A stretch of DNA of 64,000 nt from VRUE01 sp963703335 (lineage in GTDB: Bacteria > Actinomycetota > Thermoleophilia > Solirubrobacterales > 70-9), in the NCBI GenBank assembly GCA_963703335.1, contig OY969812.1, positions 1,054,001 through 1,118,000 of the forward strand, read 5' to 3'. The notes beneath the pieces were generated by a model that ran no database searches, was not told where the DNA came from, and worked only from the letters and a program-made list of their open reading frames with translations. Shown here piece after piece: positions 7,597 to 16,101 of this stretch. Each line of letters begins with the position of its first letter. Position 1 is the first letter of the stretch. A program made the translations under genes and the position numbers.

Positions 7597-9981
7597 ATGA
7601 CCGACGCGGCGATCGAGCGGGGCCTGTCCAGTGCCACGGCAAAAAAGCGGCTGCGCGAGCTCGGCCCGCCGCCGGAGAACTCCTCGCGCTCGACCTCCAG
7701 CATCGTCGCCGGCAACGTCTTCACGCTCTTCAACGCGATCATCGGCGCCTTCTTCGTGCTCGACCTTGGCCTCGGCCTCTACGCCGACTCGATCTTCGGC
7801 TTGATCGCGGTGATCAATTCCTACATCGGCATCCGCCAAGAGCTGAAGGCAAAGCGCACCCTCGACGAGCTTGCCGTGCTTGTCGCCCCACACGCCAAAG
7901 TCGTCCGTGACGGCGCCGTGGTCAGCCTGCTGGCCGAGGAGATCGTCCCGGGCGACGTGGTCGAGATCGCGCCCGGCGACCAGCTCGTCGCCGACGGCGA
8001 GGTCCTGGGCGCCCGCGGATTGACGCTCGACGAGTCGATGCTGACCGGCGAGGCCGACGGCGTGCGCAAGGGCGCCGACGATCGCGCCCTCTCCGGCTCC
8101 TTCTGCATCAGCGGCTCGGGGCAGTACAAGGTCGACGCGGTGCGCGAGCAGAGCTACGCGGGCAAGCTCGCCGGTGAGGCGCGCGCCTTCCGCCACCCTC
8201 CCTCGCCGCTGCAAGGCGAGGTCAACCGAGTGATCATCGCCTGCGTCTACGCGATGGTGCCGCTGGCGGTGCTGTTGATCCTGACCCTGAAGCTGCGCAG
8301 CACCGGCCTCGAGGAGGCAGCCCAGACTGCAACGGCAGGCCTGGTCACTCTGATCCCCGAGGGCCTGGTGCTGCTGATGAGCGTCACCTTCGCCGTGGCT
8401 GCGGTGCGGCTGGCGCGCAAAGACACGCTGGTGCAGCAAATGAGCGCGACCGAGAGCCTGGCGGCCGTCGACACGATCTGCGTCGACAAGACCGGCACTC
8501 TCACTGACGGGGAGCTGCGCCTGCTCGGCGCCGAGGTCGCCGAGGGCGTTGACGCGAAAGCAGCGCACGCCGCGCTGGGGGGCTTCGCCGCCAGCGCCGG
8601 CGACCGCAACCGCACGCTGGAAGCGATCGAGGAACGCTTCCCGGGCGAAGCGGGGAGGGTCTCCGGAGAAGTCGCCTTCTCCTCGGAGTGGAAGTGGAGC
8701 GGCTTGCGAATCGGCTCGACCACCTATGTGCTCGGCGCACCCGACGTGCTGAGCGCTGGCGGCGCCCTCTCCCTGCCACCGGGGCTCGCCCGCGTGCTCG
8801 AACGCGAGACCGCTGCCGGCCGGCGCGTCGTCGCCTTCGGAGAAACCAGCGAGCCACTGCCGGCCAACCCCGCCGAGCAAACGGCGCCGCGGCTCGCTCC
8901 GATCGCCCTGATCGTGCTGGAGGAGACGCTGCGCCCGGACGCGGCGGAAACCGTTGCGCTGATGCGCGAGGAAGACGTCGACCTGAAGTTGATTTCTGGC
9001 GACGCGAGGGCGACTGTCACCGCGGTGGCTGCCGCGGTCGGCGTTGCCCAGAACGCCGGCGTGATCGAGGGCCACGAACTACCTGAGGATGCCGAAGGCC
9101 TGGCCGCGGCCGCGCAGGCCAACACGATTTTCTGCCGGATCAAGCCCGAGCAGAAGCGTGATCTGGTCGCCGCCCTGGCCGCCTCGGGCCGCTACGCGGC
9201 GATGATCGGCGACGGGGTCAACGACGTGCCGGCCCTCAAGCGAGCGCGGATGGCCGTGGCGATGGGTTCGGGGGCACAGGTAACCAAGGGGGTCGCCGAC
9301 GTCGTCCTGCTCAAGGACGAATTCGCGCGGCTGCCGCAGGCGGTCAGCGAGGGACGGCGGATCGCCCGCAACATCCACCGCCTCGGCCGCCTCTACCTGA
9401 CCAAGACCGTCTACGCGGCAACGCTGATCCTGCTCGTCGCCATCCCTGGCTTCGCATTCCCCTTCCTCCCCCGCCACCTCACTCTCGCCGCTTTCCTGAC
9501 GATTGGCGTACCGTCCTTCGTCCTCGCCCTGGCACCTTCCGACGGACCGCTGTACCGGGGCCGGCTGCTGCGCGCTCTGGCCGCGTTCGCGGTGCCAGCC
9601 GGAGTCGCTACGGCGCTCGGCTCGATCATCTCTTTCTTCCTCGTCGACTCCGTCGCTGGCGGCAGCCTCGAAGCCGGCCGCACCGCCGCGACGACGACGC
9701 TGATCGTGCTCGGCCTCAGCTTCGTGCTGCTGCTCGAGCGCGGTCCCGGCCGCGAGCACATCGCGATCCAGAGCTACATGCTCGCCCTGATCGCTGGCCT
9801 GGGCGCGCTCTTTGCCCTGATCCTCGCCGCCGCCCCCGTGCGCGACTTCTTCGATATGACGCTGCTGAGCGCCTCGCAGTGGTTCCTAGCCCTGCTCTCG
9901 GCAGCAGTTGGCCTGACCATCGCCAGCGTGCTTTGGCGACTACCCCTGATCGAAGCGTGGGAAGCACCGACGGACGCCTGA
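7597..9981 (+). CDS. P-type cation ATPase, CtpE-like
   Basis: 794-residue P2-like cation pump. Actuator motif MLTGEADG lies near residue 149, the ion-site segment LIPEGLVLLMS near 252, the phosphorylated Asp297 in DKTGTLTDGE, the KPEQK segment near 517 and the hinge MIGDGVNDVPALK near 536. Helices M1-M4 flank the actuator domain and about five or six more follow residue 600. Length and the I-P-E-G-L-V motif match mycobacterial CtpE, which imports Ca2+; substrate assignment is by similarity. No N-terminal heavy-metal domain. The gene is monocistronic and ends 8 bp before the convergent thioesterase. Confidence 0.88.
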   Translation: MTDAAIERGLSSATAKKRLRELGPPPENSSRSTSSIVAGNVFTLFNAIIGAFFVLDLGLGLYADSIFGLIAVINSYIGIRQELKAKRTLDELAVLVAPHAKVVRDGAVVSLLAEEIVPGDVVEIAPGDQLVADGEVLGARGLTLDESMLTGEADGVRKGADDRALSGSFCISGSGQYKVDAVREQSYAGKLAGEARAFRHPPSPLQGEVNRVIIACVYAMVPLAVLLILTLKLRSTGLEEAAQTATAGLVTLIPEGLVLLMSVTFAVAAVRLARKDTLVQQMSATESLAAVDTICVDKTGTLTDGELRLLGAEVAEGVDAKAAHAALGGFAASAGDRNRTLEAIEERFPGEAGRVSGEVAFSSEWKWSGLRIGSTTYVLGAPDVLSAGGALSLPPGLARVLERETAAGRRVVAFGETSEPLPANPAEQTAPRLAPIALIVLEETLRPDAAETVALMREEDVDLKLISGDARATVTAVAAAVGVAQNAGVIEGHELPEDAEGLAAAAQANTIFCRIKPEQKRDLVAALAASGRYAAMIGDGVNDVPALKRARMAVAMGSGAQVTKGVADVVLLKDEFARLPQAVSEGRRIARNIHRLGRLYLTKTVYAATLILLVAIPGFAFPFLPRHLTLAAFLTIGVPSFVLALAPSDGPLYRGRLLRALAAFAVPAGVATALGSIISFFLVDSVAGGSLEAGRTAATTTLIVLGLSFVLLLERGPGREHIAIQSYMLALIAGLGALFALILAAAPVRDFFDMTLLSASQWFLALLSAAVGLTIASVLWRLPLIEAWEAPTDA

Positions 9982-9988
9982 GGCCCCC

Positions 9989-10441
9989 CTACCGCGGTGG
10001 CAGTACGAACTGGCTGACGATCAGGTTGGCGGCGAGACGGGGCTCCTCGCCATCCCTGATCCGCTCGATCTTGACCTCGATCACGACGGTGCTCTTGCCG
10101 GCGTGCAGGGGAGTGCCGACAGCGACGATCTCGTCACCGAGAAGGCCGGCGGAGAAGACGTTGAGCTTCAGCTCGATCGTGGTGAAGTTGTGTTCCGGCG
10201 GGATGTTGCGGAAGGTTGCCCAGGCGGCGACGGTGTCGCCGAGGGCGGTCCAGACGCCGCCGTGCACGTAGCCACCGGGGTGCAAATGGCGCTGGTCGAC
10301 GACGATGCGGCCACGGGCGAAGTGGTCCTCGATCTCGAGCGGCTCAATGCCGAGATCACCGGGGAAGCTGCCGCCGATGAAGACACGCACGTTCTCCGGG
10401 GTGAAGGGCGAACGATCGTCGCTGGTGGGGGCCTCGCTCAT
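9989..10441 (-). CDS. PaaI-like hotdog thioesterase
   Basis: 150 residues with a single hotdog domain. The long helix motif HPGGYVHGGVWTALGDTVAAWAT (about 58-80; H-G-G and D) and the strand TTIELKLNVFSAGLLGD match PaaI/YdiI-type acyl-CoA thioesterases. Likely hydrolyses an acyl- or aroyl-CoA. It follows the monooxygenase by 12 bp in a leftward block with enoyl-CoA hydratase and, across the IS element, a thiolase, so it probably releases CoA from intermediates of that pathway. Confidence 0.85.
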   Translation of the reverse strand: MSEAPTSDDRSPFTPENVRVFIGGSFPGDLGIEPLEIEDHFARGRIVVDQRHLHPGGYVHGGVWTALGDTVAAWATFRNIPPEHNFTTIELKLNVFSAGLLGDEIVAVGTPLHAGKSTVVIEVKIERIRDGEEPRLAANLIVSQFVLPPR

Positions 10442-10453
10442 CGCGGCGGCACC

Positions 10454-11944
10454 CTACCCGAGAGCGCCCGACGCGACCGGGGCTTGGGCGCTGCTCAATC
10501 CGTAGGCGCCGGGCTCGAGCTGCTGGGTGCGGCGGCGGTAGGTGCTCCAGGCCCAGGGCCAGTTGCTCGGATCGTTGCCGTTCTCGTCGACGTACCAGTT
10601 GCTGCAGCCGCTGTGCCAGACCGTCCCTGCGAGCGCCGCGCGCAACTCACGATCGAACGCCATCGCCGCCTCTGGCCTGACCTCGATCCGGGAGGCCCGC
10701 GCGCCCTCCATCTCGCGCAACGCCGCCAGCACGTGGCCGATCCCGCACTCGAGCGTGTTGACAACCGAGCCGCTGCCGCCGTTCGTGTTCGGCCCGTAGA
10801 GCAGGAACATGTTGGGGAAGCCGGGCACGCTAAGGCCCAGATACGCACGGGGGACGTCCCCCCACTCCGCGGCCAGGCTGCGACCGGCGGCTCCGATGAT
10901 CTCCATCGGGGCGACGAAGTCGTGGCTGGCGAAGCCGGTGGCAAGGATGATGGCATCGGCGGGGCGCTCGGCCCCCGTCGCATCGCGGACGCCGCCTACA
11001 GTGACCGCCTCGACTCGCTCCGCCACCAGCTCGACATTGGGCTGCGTGAGCGTCGGATACCACTCATCGGTCAGCATCACCCGCTTGCAGCCGAATTCAT
11101 CGCTCGGCGTCACCTTGCGGCGCAGCTCCGGATCGGAGATCGCCGAGTTGATCTGGCGGCGGGCGAGGGTGCGGAGGGCGGGTAGCAGCCAGCGCTGGCT
11201 CGTCATCGCCAGCGCAGCAAGCTCTTGGAAGGCGAAAATCGAGGCGCGGTCGAGGCGGTGCAGGGTCGGGAAGCGCCTGAAGAGAGCACGGGCGAACGCG
11301 GAGTACTCGTGATCCATCTTCGGCAGGGTCCAGCCGGAGGAGCGCTGGTAGACGTCGAGCTGAGCGACTTCGGGTTGGATCGCCGGCACCACCTGGATCG
11401 CGCTGCAGCCGGTACCGATCACGGCGACGCGCTTTCCAGCGAGGTCGACGTCGTGGCGCCATTCTGCGGTATGGAAAGCAGGCCCCTCGAAGCTGTCGAG
11501 GCCGGGGATCGGCGGCATCTGCGGCACCGAGAGCTGGCCGCAGGCAGTGACGAGGAGGTCGGCCTCGTGCGGCCCGGCAGCGGTCTCGAGACACCACTTA
11601 CCGCTGGCGTCGTCCCAGCCGGCACTTCTTACCTCGGTGCCGGTGCGTACCTTCTCGAGCACACCGAAGCGCCGCGCCACCCCCTCGACATAGGCCTGGA
11701 TCTCGAGCTGAGGGGCGTAGCGTCGCGACCAGCCGTTGGGCGCGAAGGAGAACTCGTAGAGATGCGAGGGGATGTCGCAGGCGGCGCCAGGGTACGTGTT
11801 CGCCTGCCAAACGCCGCCGACCCGCTCGCTCTTCTCGAAGACGGTGACGTCGTCGTAGCCCTCACGGGCAAGCATCGCCGCAGCGCCAATCCCGCCGAAG
11901 CCGCCGCCGACGATAGCCACCGAAAGAGGGCTGTTGCCGCTCAT
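10454..11944 (-). CDS. Flavin-containing monooxygenase, Baeyer-Villiger type
   Basis: 496 residues from ATG 11944; the open frame continues upstream but that part is a shadow of the hydratase gene. FAD-binding VAIVGGGFGGIGAA (residues 9-22), the Baeyer-Villiger fingerprint FEGPAFHTAEW (F-x-G-x3-H-x3-W) and the NADPH-binding VAVIGTGCSA are visible. The final W-x-W-P-W segment near the C-terminus is typical of cyclohexanone/steroid-type enzymes. Its start overlaps the hydratase stop by 4 bp (ATGA). Substrate not predictable; ketone or steroid ring opening feeding beta-oxidation is consistent with the neighbours. Confidence 0.9.
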   Translation of the reverse strand: MSGNSPLSVAIVGGGFGGIGAAAMLAREGYDDVTVFEKSERVGGVWQANTYPGAACDIPSHLYEFSFAPNGWSRRYAPQLEIQAYVEGVARRFGVLEKVRTGTEVRSAGWDDASGKWCLETAAGPHEADLLVTACGQLSVPQMPPIPGLDSFEGPAFHTAEWRHDVDLAGKRVAVIGTGCSAIQVVPAIQPEVAQLDVYQRSSGWTLPKMDHEYSAFARALFRRFPTLHRLDRASIFAFQELAALAMTSQRWLLPALRTLARRQINSAISDPELRRKVTPSDEFGCKRVMLTDEWYPTLTQPNVELVAERVEAVTVGGVRDATGAERPADAIILATGFASHDFVAPMEIIGAAGRSLAAEWGDVPRAYLGLSVPGFPNMFLLYGPNTNGGSGSVVNTLECGIGHVLAALREMEGARASRIEVRPEAAMAFDRELRAALAGTVWHSGCSNWYVDENGNDPSNWPWAWSTYRRRTQQLEPGAYGLSSAQAPVASGALG

Positions 11945-12846
11945 ACGCCGAAGCCCTTCAGGCCGAAGTCGCCGAAGGGCTCGTCGCGATCGCGGACCGC
12001 CTCTTTGAAGCCGGCCTCGGCGGCGCGGCGGACGAAGCCGTGACCCTCCTCGGTGTGGCGGGCGATGCCGTCGAAGAAGGTGCCGAGCAGCTGGGTCTGG
12101 TGCAGGCCCTGGGCGTAGAGGCCTTGGTTGACCAGCATCTTCATCATCACCAGCTGGTTGATCGGCATTTGGGAGACGCGCCCGAGCAGCGCCTCGAAGC
12201 GCTCGTCCAGCTCCGCAGCAGGGACCGCTTCCGTCGCCAGCCCCCACTCCTCGGCCTGGGCGCCGGTCAGCGAGTCACCGGTGAGCAGCAGCCGCTTGGC
12301 CCGCATCGGGCCCACCCGGGCCGCCCACATGGCCGTCGTCGGAGAGCCCCAAACGCGCGCCGGGGGATAGCCGATCTTGGCCTCCGCATCGATCACCAGC
12401 AAGTCCGAGCAGAGCGCCATGTCGGTGCCACCGGCGACGCAGTAGCCGTGCACCTTGCAGAGCACCGGCTTCTCGGAGTGGAAGAGGCTCATGAAGCCAC
12501 GCACGTTGCGCCACATGAACTGGAAGTCGGTGACCGGATCCCAGTTCGACTCGGGCATGTGGTTGGCACCGATCACCGCCGGGTCGAGCGGCGACCCCGC
12601 CGGCGCCTTCCCCCCGCTCAACTCGCTCATGTCGCCCTCGGCGGAGGCAACCAAGTCGTAGCCCCCGCAAAAGCCTGAGCCATTGCCGGCGAGAGCAATC
12701 GCGTGCACCGCGGGGTCGAGATTCGCCCGTTCGACACAAGCTGCAAGCTCGGTCGGCATCTGCGGCGTAATCCCATTTCCCCGCTCGGGCCGATCAAGCA
12801 TTATCCGCGCGACCCGGCCTTCGGTCTCGTAGGTCAGCGTCTCCAT
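11941..12846 (-). CDS. Enoyl-CoA hydratase/isomerase (crotonase) family
   Basis: 301 residues from ATG 12846. Crotonase fold: N-terminal YETEGRVARIMLDRPERGN, the first oxyanion-hole segment GNGSGFCGGYDL and the second CKVHGYCVAGGTDMALCSD (about 125-143). An insertion between them (GDMSELSGGKAPAGSP and on) is characteristic of a subset of actinobacterial paralogues. Coupled to the monooxygenase by 4 bp. Only the 8-bp target duplication and a few bases separate its start codon from the IS element, so its native promoter or upstream cistron has been displaced; expression must come from the IS end or be lost. Confidence 0.88.
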   Translation of the reverse strand: METLTYETEGRVARIMLDRPERGNGITPQMPTELAACVERANLDPAVHAIALAGNGSGFCGGYDLVASAEGDMSELSGGKAPAGSPLDPAVIGANHMPESNWDPVTDFQFMWRNVRGFMSLFHSEKPVLCKVHGYCVAGGTDMALCSDLLVIDAEAKIGYPPARVWGSPTTAMWAARVGPMRAKRLLLTGDSLTGAQAEEWGLATEAVPAAELDERFEALLGRVSQMPINQLVMMKMLVNQGLYAQGLHQTQLLGTFFDGIARHTEEGHGFVRRAAEAGFKEAVRDRDEPFGDFGLKGFGV

Positions 12847-12896
12847 CGAGCGGACCTTAGAGTGCACGGACTCCAAGATGCGCCGACACCCACGGC

Positions 12897-13889
12897 TCAT
12901 CTGACCTCCATCTTGCGGGCACGGTAGACGATGTCCGCTGGGATCTGGCCAGCTGTCAACCGACCATGGTGAACTCGGTCGAAGTTGTAGAAGCGCAGGT
13001 ACTCCTCGAGGTCGCGCCTGAGACTGGAAAGCGCAGGGTGCAGGTAACGGGCAAAGGAGGGCCGCCAGCACTCGTCGAGAATCGTGCGGTGCAGCGCCTC
13101 GACGTTGCCATTGGTCTGGGGACGCCCGGCGCGGATCCGGGTGTGCCTCGCCTTCAGCCGAGCAACGGTCGTCGAAAACTCCCCCTTGAACTCGTTGCCG
13201 TTGTCTGAGAGCAGCCGCTCCAAGCGCCAGCCTGCTTCGCGCAGCTCTGAGGCGACCCGGCGAGCCAGCTTCGAGGTCTGCTTGGCGCTGGGGCTGGCCG
13301 GCTTGCCCTCCTTGCAGACCACCAGCTCCGCCCAGGCATAGGAAGAGGCGATGTCGATCGCGGTGAGCTGCCAGATCGAGCCCTTGGTGCCTTGCAGGCG
13401 CCCGACGTAGAAGCAGTCAATCCCGACCAGCTCGCCGGGGCGGGAGGCCTCGATGTGGCGCTCCGGGCCGCAATCGCGCGGCGGCTCATAGGGCGCGGCG
13501 TAGCCTGCGAGGAGCCCCAGGCGCTTGGCGCGGGTGTTGAGGCCGTGACGGCGCAGCACCTTCCAAACGCCGTTGGGCGAAACGAGGATGCCTCCCCACT
13601 TGGGGCGGGCGAGCTCTGCAGCCACCCGCTTGGGCCCAAGGCCCGGATGGCCCAGCGCGAAGGCGACGATCTTCTCTTCGATCATCTTGGAGAGCTGGTT
13701 GGGCATCTTCGGCCGCCGCCGCTCGCGAGGCCGCAGCATCTCCAGGCCGTGACGATCGACCGCTCGCTTCCAGACGTAGTAGGTGGAGCGATGCACCCCA
13801 AAGCGCCGGCAAGCTTGGGCGACGCTCGTGCGAGCGGCCTCTGCGAAGAGGGCTTGGCGGTAGCCGAACAGCACGTCATCCTTGGTCAT
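12897..13889 (-). CDS. IS481-like DDE transposase
   Basis: 330 residues if read from ATG 13889, which has AAGGGAG four bases upstream; ATG 13913 would add eight residues but lacks such a site. N-terminal helix-turn-helix (SVAQACRRFGVHRSTYYVWK) is followed by an rve-type catalytic core. The DDE residues are the Asp of GIDCFYVGRLQG, the Asp of LLSDNGNEFKG and the Glu of NGNVEALHRTILDE, and the C-terminal FYNFDRVHHGRL is typical of the family. It lies wholly inside the terminal repeats and is intact, so the element may still move. Confidence 0.94.
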   Translation of the reverse strand: MTKDDVLFGYRQALFAEAARTSVAQACRRFGVHRSTYYVWKRAVDRHGLEMLRPRERRRPKMPNQLSKMIEEKIVAFALGHPGLGPKRVAAELARPKWGGILVSPNGVWKVLRRHGLNTRAKRLGLLAGYAAPYEPPRDCGPERHIEASRPGELVGIDCFYVGRLQGTKGSIWQLTAIDIASSYAWAELVVCKEGKPASPSAKQTSKLARRVASELREAGWRLERLLSDNGNEFKGEFSTTVARLKARHTRIRAGRPQTNGNVEALHRTILDECWRPSFARYLHPALSSLRRDLEEYLRFYNFDRVHHGRLTAGQIPADIVYRARKMEVR

Positions 13890-13946
13890 GCGACTCCCTT
13901 TTCTGAACTTCATTGGCGTGAAGCCAGGAGCCTGAGTCGCAGCGCG

Positions 13947-13980
13947 GACAACCTCCGACCCAGCTGGGTCGGAGGTTGTC
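13947..13980. terminator. Perfect 34-bp palindrome upstream of the transposase
   Basis: Two 17-nt arms meet without a loop (GACAACCTCCGACCCAG then its complement). It lies inside the IS between the right terminal repeat and the transposase start. Such inward hairpins often shield transposase genes from transcription entering from outside; here that role is an inference. Confidence 0.55.
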
Positions 13981-14040
13981 TCGCTTAAAGGGCTATCGAT
14001 CTCTCGGGAAGTGTCGGGAGAACTTGGAGTCAGCGCACCT

Positions 14041-14155
14041 TAGAGCCTGACCCGGTAGGGGTGGAGCGTCTTGCACTTTTTCGGCAATCCAACCTCGGAC
14101 GGCCCAAGCGGCCCACCGAAAAAGTTAAGCGGAACCCCTACCGGGTCAGGCTCTA
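14041..14155. repeat. 115-bp palindromic repeat, family A copy 1
   Basis: Outer arms TAGAGCCTGACCCGGTAGGGG (14041-14061) and the exact complement (14135-14155) enclose inner half-sites CTTGCACTTTTTCGG and CCGAAAAAGTTAAGCGG. The second copy at 42575-42690, read on the other strand, has the same layout with only the pairing bases of the outer arms covarying. Its left edge carries the IS target duplication. It ends 4 bp before the thiolase stop codon. Confidence 0.85.
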
Positions 14156-14159
14156 CACC

Positions 14160-15317
14160 TCAGACCCGTTCGACGATCATCGCCTTACCCTGCCCGCCCG
14201 CGACGCACATCGTCTCGATGCCAACCTGATGGTCGTCGGTCTCCATCGCGTTGAGCAGCGTGCCCATGATGCGAGCACCGGTCATTCCGAAGGGGTGACC
14301 GAGCGCGATCGCGCCGCCGTGGGTGTTGAGCTTCTCCAGCGGGATGTCGCACTCGTCCATGATCGGGATCACCTGGGCGGCGAAAGCCTCGTTGAGCTCG
14401 ACGGTGCCGACATCGTCCATCGTCATCCCGGCGCGGTCGAGGACCTTCTTGATCGCGCCGATCGGAGCCACGCCCATGTACTCAGGCTCGTTGCCCCAGG
14501 TGGCGGCGGTGACGATGCGGGCGCGCGGGGTGAGGCCGAGCTCCTTGGCCTTGGTGTCGCTCATGATCAGCACCGCGGCGGCACCGTCGTTGAGCGGGCA
14601 GGAGTTGCCGGCGGTAACCCCGCCGCCGCCGAAGGCCTCGGGCAGTTCGCTCAGCTTCTCCAGGGTCGAGGAGGCGCGTGGGCCGTCGTCCTTGGCGACC
14701 TCGGTGCCGTCGGGCAGCTTCACCGGCACGATTTCGCGGTCGAAGAAGCCATCCTCCTGCGACTTGACCGCCAGTTCCTGCGAGCGCTGCGCAAACTTGT
14801 CCATGTCGGAGCGGCTGACCTCGTAGTGGTTGGCGACGTTGACCGCGGTCAGGCCCATATCGATGTAGGCGTTGGGCTGGCCGTTCTCGCCGATCAGGTT
14901 CGGGTTGCGATCATCGGCTCCGGCGGGCTCGGTGCGCTCGTTGAAGCGACTCACCCACTCGACCCCGGCGGCGATGTAGGCGTCGCCCTCGCCGGCCTTA
15001 ATCGCGTTGCCGGCGTGGCGGATCGCGTCGAGGCTGGAGGAGCAGTAGCGCGAGACCGTGACCCCGTTGACCGTCTGCGGCAGCTTCTCGGAGAGCAGCG
15101 CAATTATCCGGCCAATGTTAAAAGCCTCCAGACCCTGCGGCATGCCGACGCCGCAGAAGACGTCCTCGATCAGGGCCGGGTCGACGTCCGGGTTGCGCTC
15201 GAGCAGCTGGTCGACCACGTAGGCGCCCGTCTCCTCGGGGCGCAGCTGGGCCAGCGAGCCCTTGAAGGCGCGGCCGATCGGAGTGCGGATGGTGTCGACG
15301 ATTACTGCCTCAGGCAT
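14160..15317 (-). CDS. Acetyl-CoA acetyltransferase (thiolase)
   Basis: 385 residues from ATG 15317, preceded by AAGGAGAG seven bases upstream. Thiolase signature residues: nucleophilic Cys92 in SRYCSSSLDAI, His in NTHGGAIALGHPFGMTGAR (about 335-353) and Cys in MCVAGGQGKAMI near the C-terminus. Catalyses thiolytic cleavage of 3-ketoacyl-CoA or the reverse condensation. It heads the leftward block thiolase, [repeat and IS], enoyl-CoA hydratase, monooxygenase, thioesterase; without the IS the thiolase and hydratase would be about 130 bp apart and probably one operon. Confidence 0.93.
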   Translation of the reverse strand: MPEAVIVDTIRTPIGRAFKGSLAQLRPEETGAYVVDQLLERNPDVDPALIEDVFCGVGMPQGLEAFNIGRIIALLSEKLPQTVNGVTVSRYCSSSLDAIRHAGNAIKAGEGDAYIAAGVEWVSRFNERTEPAGADDRNPNLIGENGQPNAYIDMGLTAVNVANHYEVSRSDMDKFAQRSQELAVKSQEDGFFDREIVPVKLPDGTEVAKDDGPRASSTLEKLSELPEAFGGGGVTAGNSCPLNDGAAAVLIMSDTKAKELGLTPRARIVTAATWGNEPEYMGVAPIGAIKKVLDRAGMTMDDVGTVELNEAFAAQVIPIMDECDIPLEKLNTHGGAIALGHPFGMTGARIMGTLLNAMETDDHQVGIETMCVAGGQGKAMIVERV

Positions 15318-15414
15318 TGCTGGTCTCTCCTTGGAAGCTGGGGTCGGGAAGTGCGGGCCGCAGGGTAGTGGATCGGGAGCGCAGGGCTCCGGGGCAAGCA
15401 CTAAGTTAGTGGCG

Positions 15415-15786
15415 ATGTCGCTGGACGGACTGCGGGCCTGGATCGGAGTGGTGGAGCGCAAGCTCACCATGCGAACTCGCGTCTTCCTCGTCCTGGTTGC
15501 GATCGCGATCGGCGGTGCGGGCGCGGCAATCGTCCTGGCGATCGACGCCCAGGACAACGCCGTGAGCAAGAGTGACCTGCAGACGGTTCGCGACGAACTT
15601 GCCGGCACAGCCCCGGCGGACGAAGCCCAGGCGACCGAACTCGAAGCCGAACTGGAAACCCTGCGGACGGAAGTCGCGGCCTTGCAGGTTGAAGCGAGCT
15701 CCAAGGGCAACGGCACCCCGGCACCGGAAAAGCCAAGCGGGGGCTCGGGCGGCGAAACCGGCGGCGCAGCGGCTCCGACCAAGTAG
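15415..15786 (+). CDS. Small membrane protein with coiled coil
   Basis: 123 residues from ATG 15415 (an in-frame ATG 18 codons later is possible). One membrane span, VFLVLVAIAIGGAGAAIVLAI (about 23-43), is followed by a heptad-rich segment SKSDLQTVRDELAG...ELEAELETLRTEVAAL and a Gly/Pro/Ser/Ala-rich tail. Predicted topology: short cytoplasmic N-terminus and extracellular coiled coil. No family recognised. It is divergent from the thiolase (97 bp) and stands alone before the DUF5679 gene. Confidence 0.65.
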   Translation: MSLDGLRAWIGVVERKLTMRTRVFLVLVAIAIGGAGAAIVLAIDAQDNAVSKSDLQTVRDELAGTAPADEAQATELEAELETLRTEVAALQVEASSKGNGTPAPEKPSGGSGGETGGAAAPTK

Positions 15787-15910
15787 GGGGATCGTGCGAA
15801 TAAGCACGAACTTTCGCCGGGTCGTCCCCTGACTGCGTTACATTCGCCGCAATTCGACCTCGCGAGCACCCGCGAGCTCTGCCGCAACGGCAGTGAAAGG
15901 AGTTCCCCTG

Positions 15911-16057
15911 ATGCCAGAGGGTTACTGCGTCAAGGAGCGCAAGAAGGTCGAGATCAAAGACGCCAAGCAGGTGACCATGAAGAACGGTCGCCCGGCGATC
16001 CAGGGCTTGTGCCCGGATTGCGGCACGAAAATCTTCAAGATCGGCAAACTCGAGTAG
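15911..16057 (+). CDS. DUF5679-like mini zinc-ribbon protein
   Basis: 48-residue protein, MPEGYCVKERKKVEI then QVTMKNGRPAIQGLCPDCGTKIFKIGKLE-like tail, matching the short DUF5679 family common in actinobacteria and Chloroflexi. The start is fixed by AAAGGAG seven bases upstream. The second metal knuckle C-P-D-C is intact, but the first, normally C-V-K-C, reads C-V-K-E, so one expected Zn ligand is missing. The 5' leader holds two small hairpins: CTCGCG/CGCGAG and CTGCC-GCAAC-GGCAG, the latter ending next to the ribosome site. Function unknown. Confidence 0.85.
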   Translation: MPEGYCVKERKKVEIKDAKQVTMKNGRPAIQGLCPDCGTKIFKIGKLE

Positions 16058-16101
16058 CCCTAGCCTGAACCGGCGTCAGCGGGCATTCGTATGCCGAGCG
16101 A

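Larger units (their letters stand above)
12863..14037 (-). mobile_element. Complete IS481-like insertion sequence, 1,175 bp
   Basis: Terminal inverted repeats begin TGCACGGACTCCAAG at 12863 and, on the other strand, TGCGCTGACTCCAAG from 14037; about 22 of the outer 31 positions match and both ends include CCGACAC further in. The ends are TG...CA. Both sides are flanked by CCTTAGAG (12855-12862 and 14038-14045), an 8-bp target duplication, which shows recent simple transposition. The element holds one transposase gene and a perfect palindrome upstream of it. It lies between the thiolase and enoyl-CoA hydratase genes and at the very edge of a 115-bp palindromic repeat. Confidence 0.93.

Noticed and set aside
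7558..9075. 505-residue open frame on the minus strand
   Set aside because: Lies antisense to the P-type ATPase, whose catalytic motifs are all on the plus strand; the frame has shadow-like His/Asp/Arg-rich composition.
14061..15368. Apparent protein sharing its N-terminus with a frame starting at 42671 (MERL-x-LFR...TEKVK)
   Set aside because: The shared residues come from translating the family A palindrome in both places; the rest of each frame is antisense to real genes.
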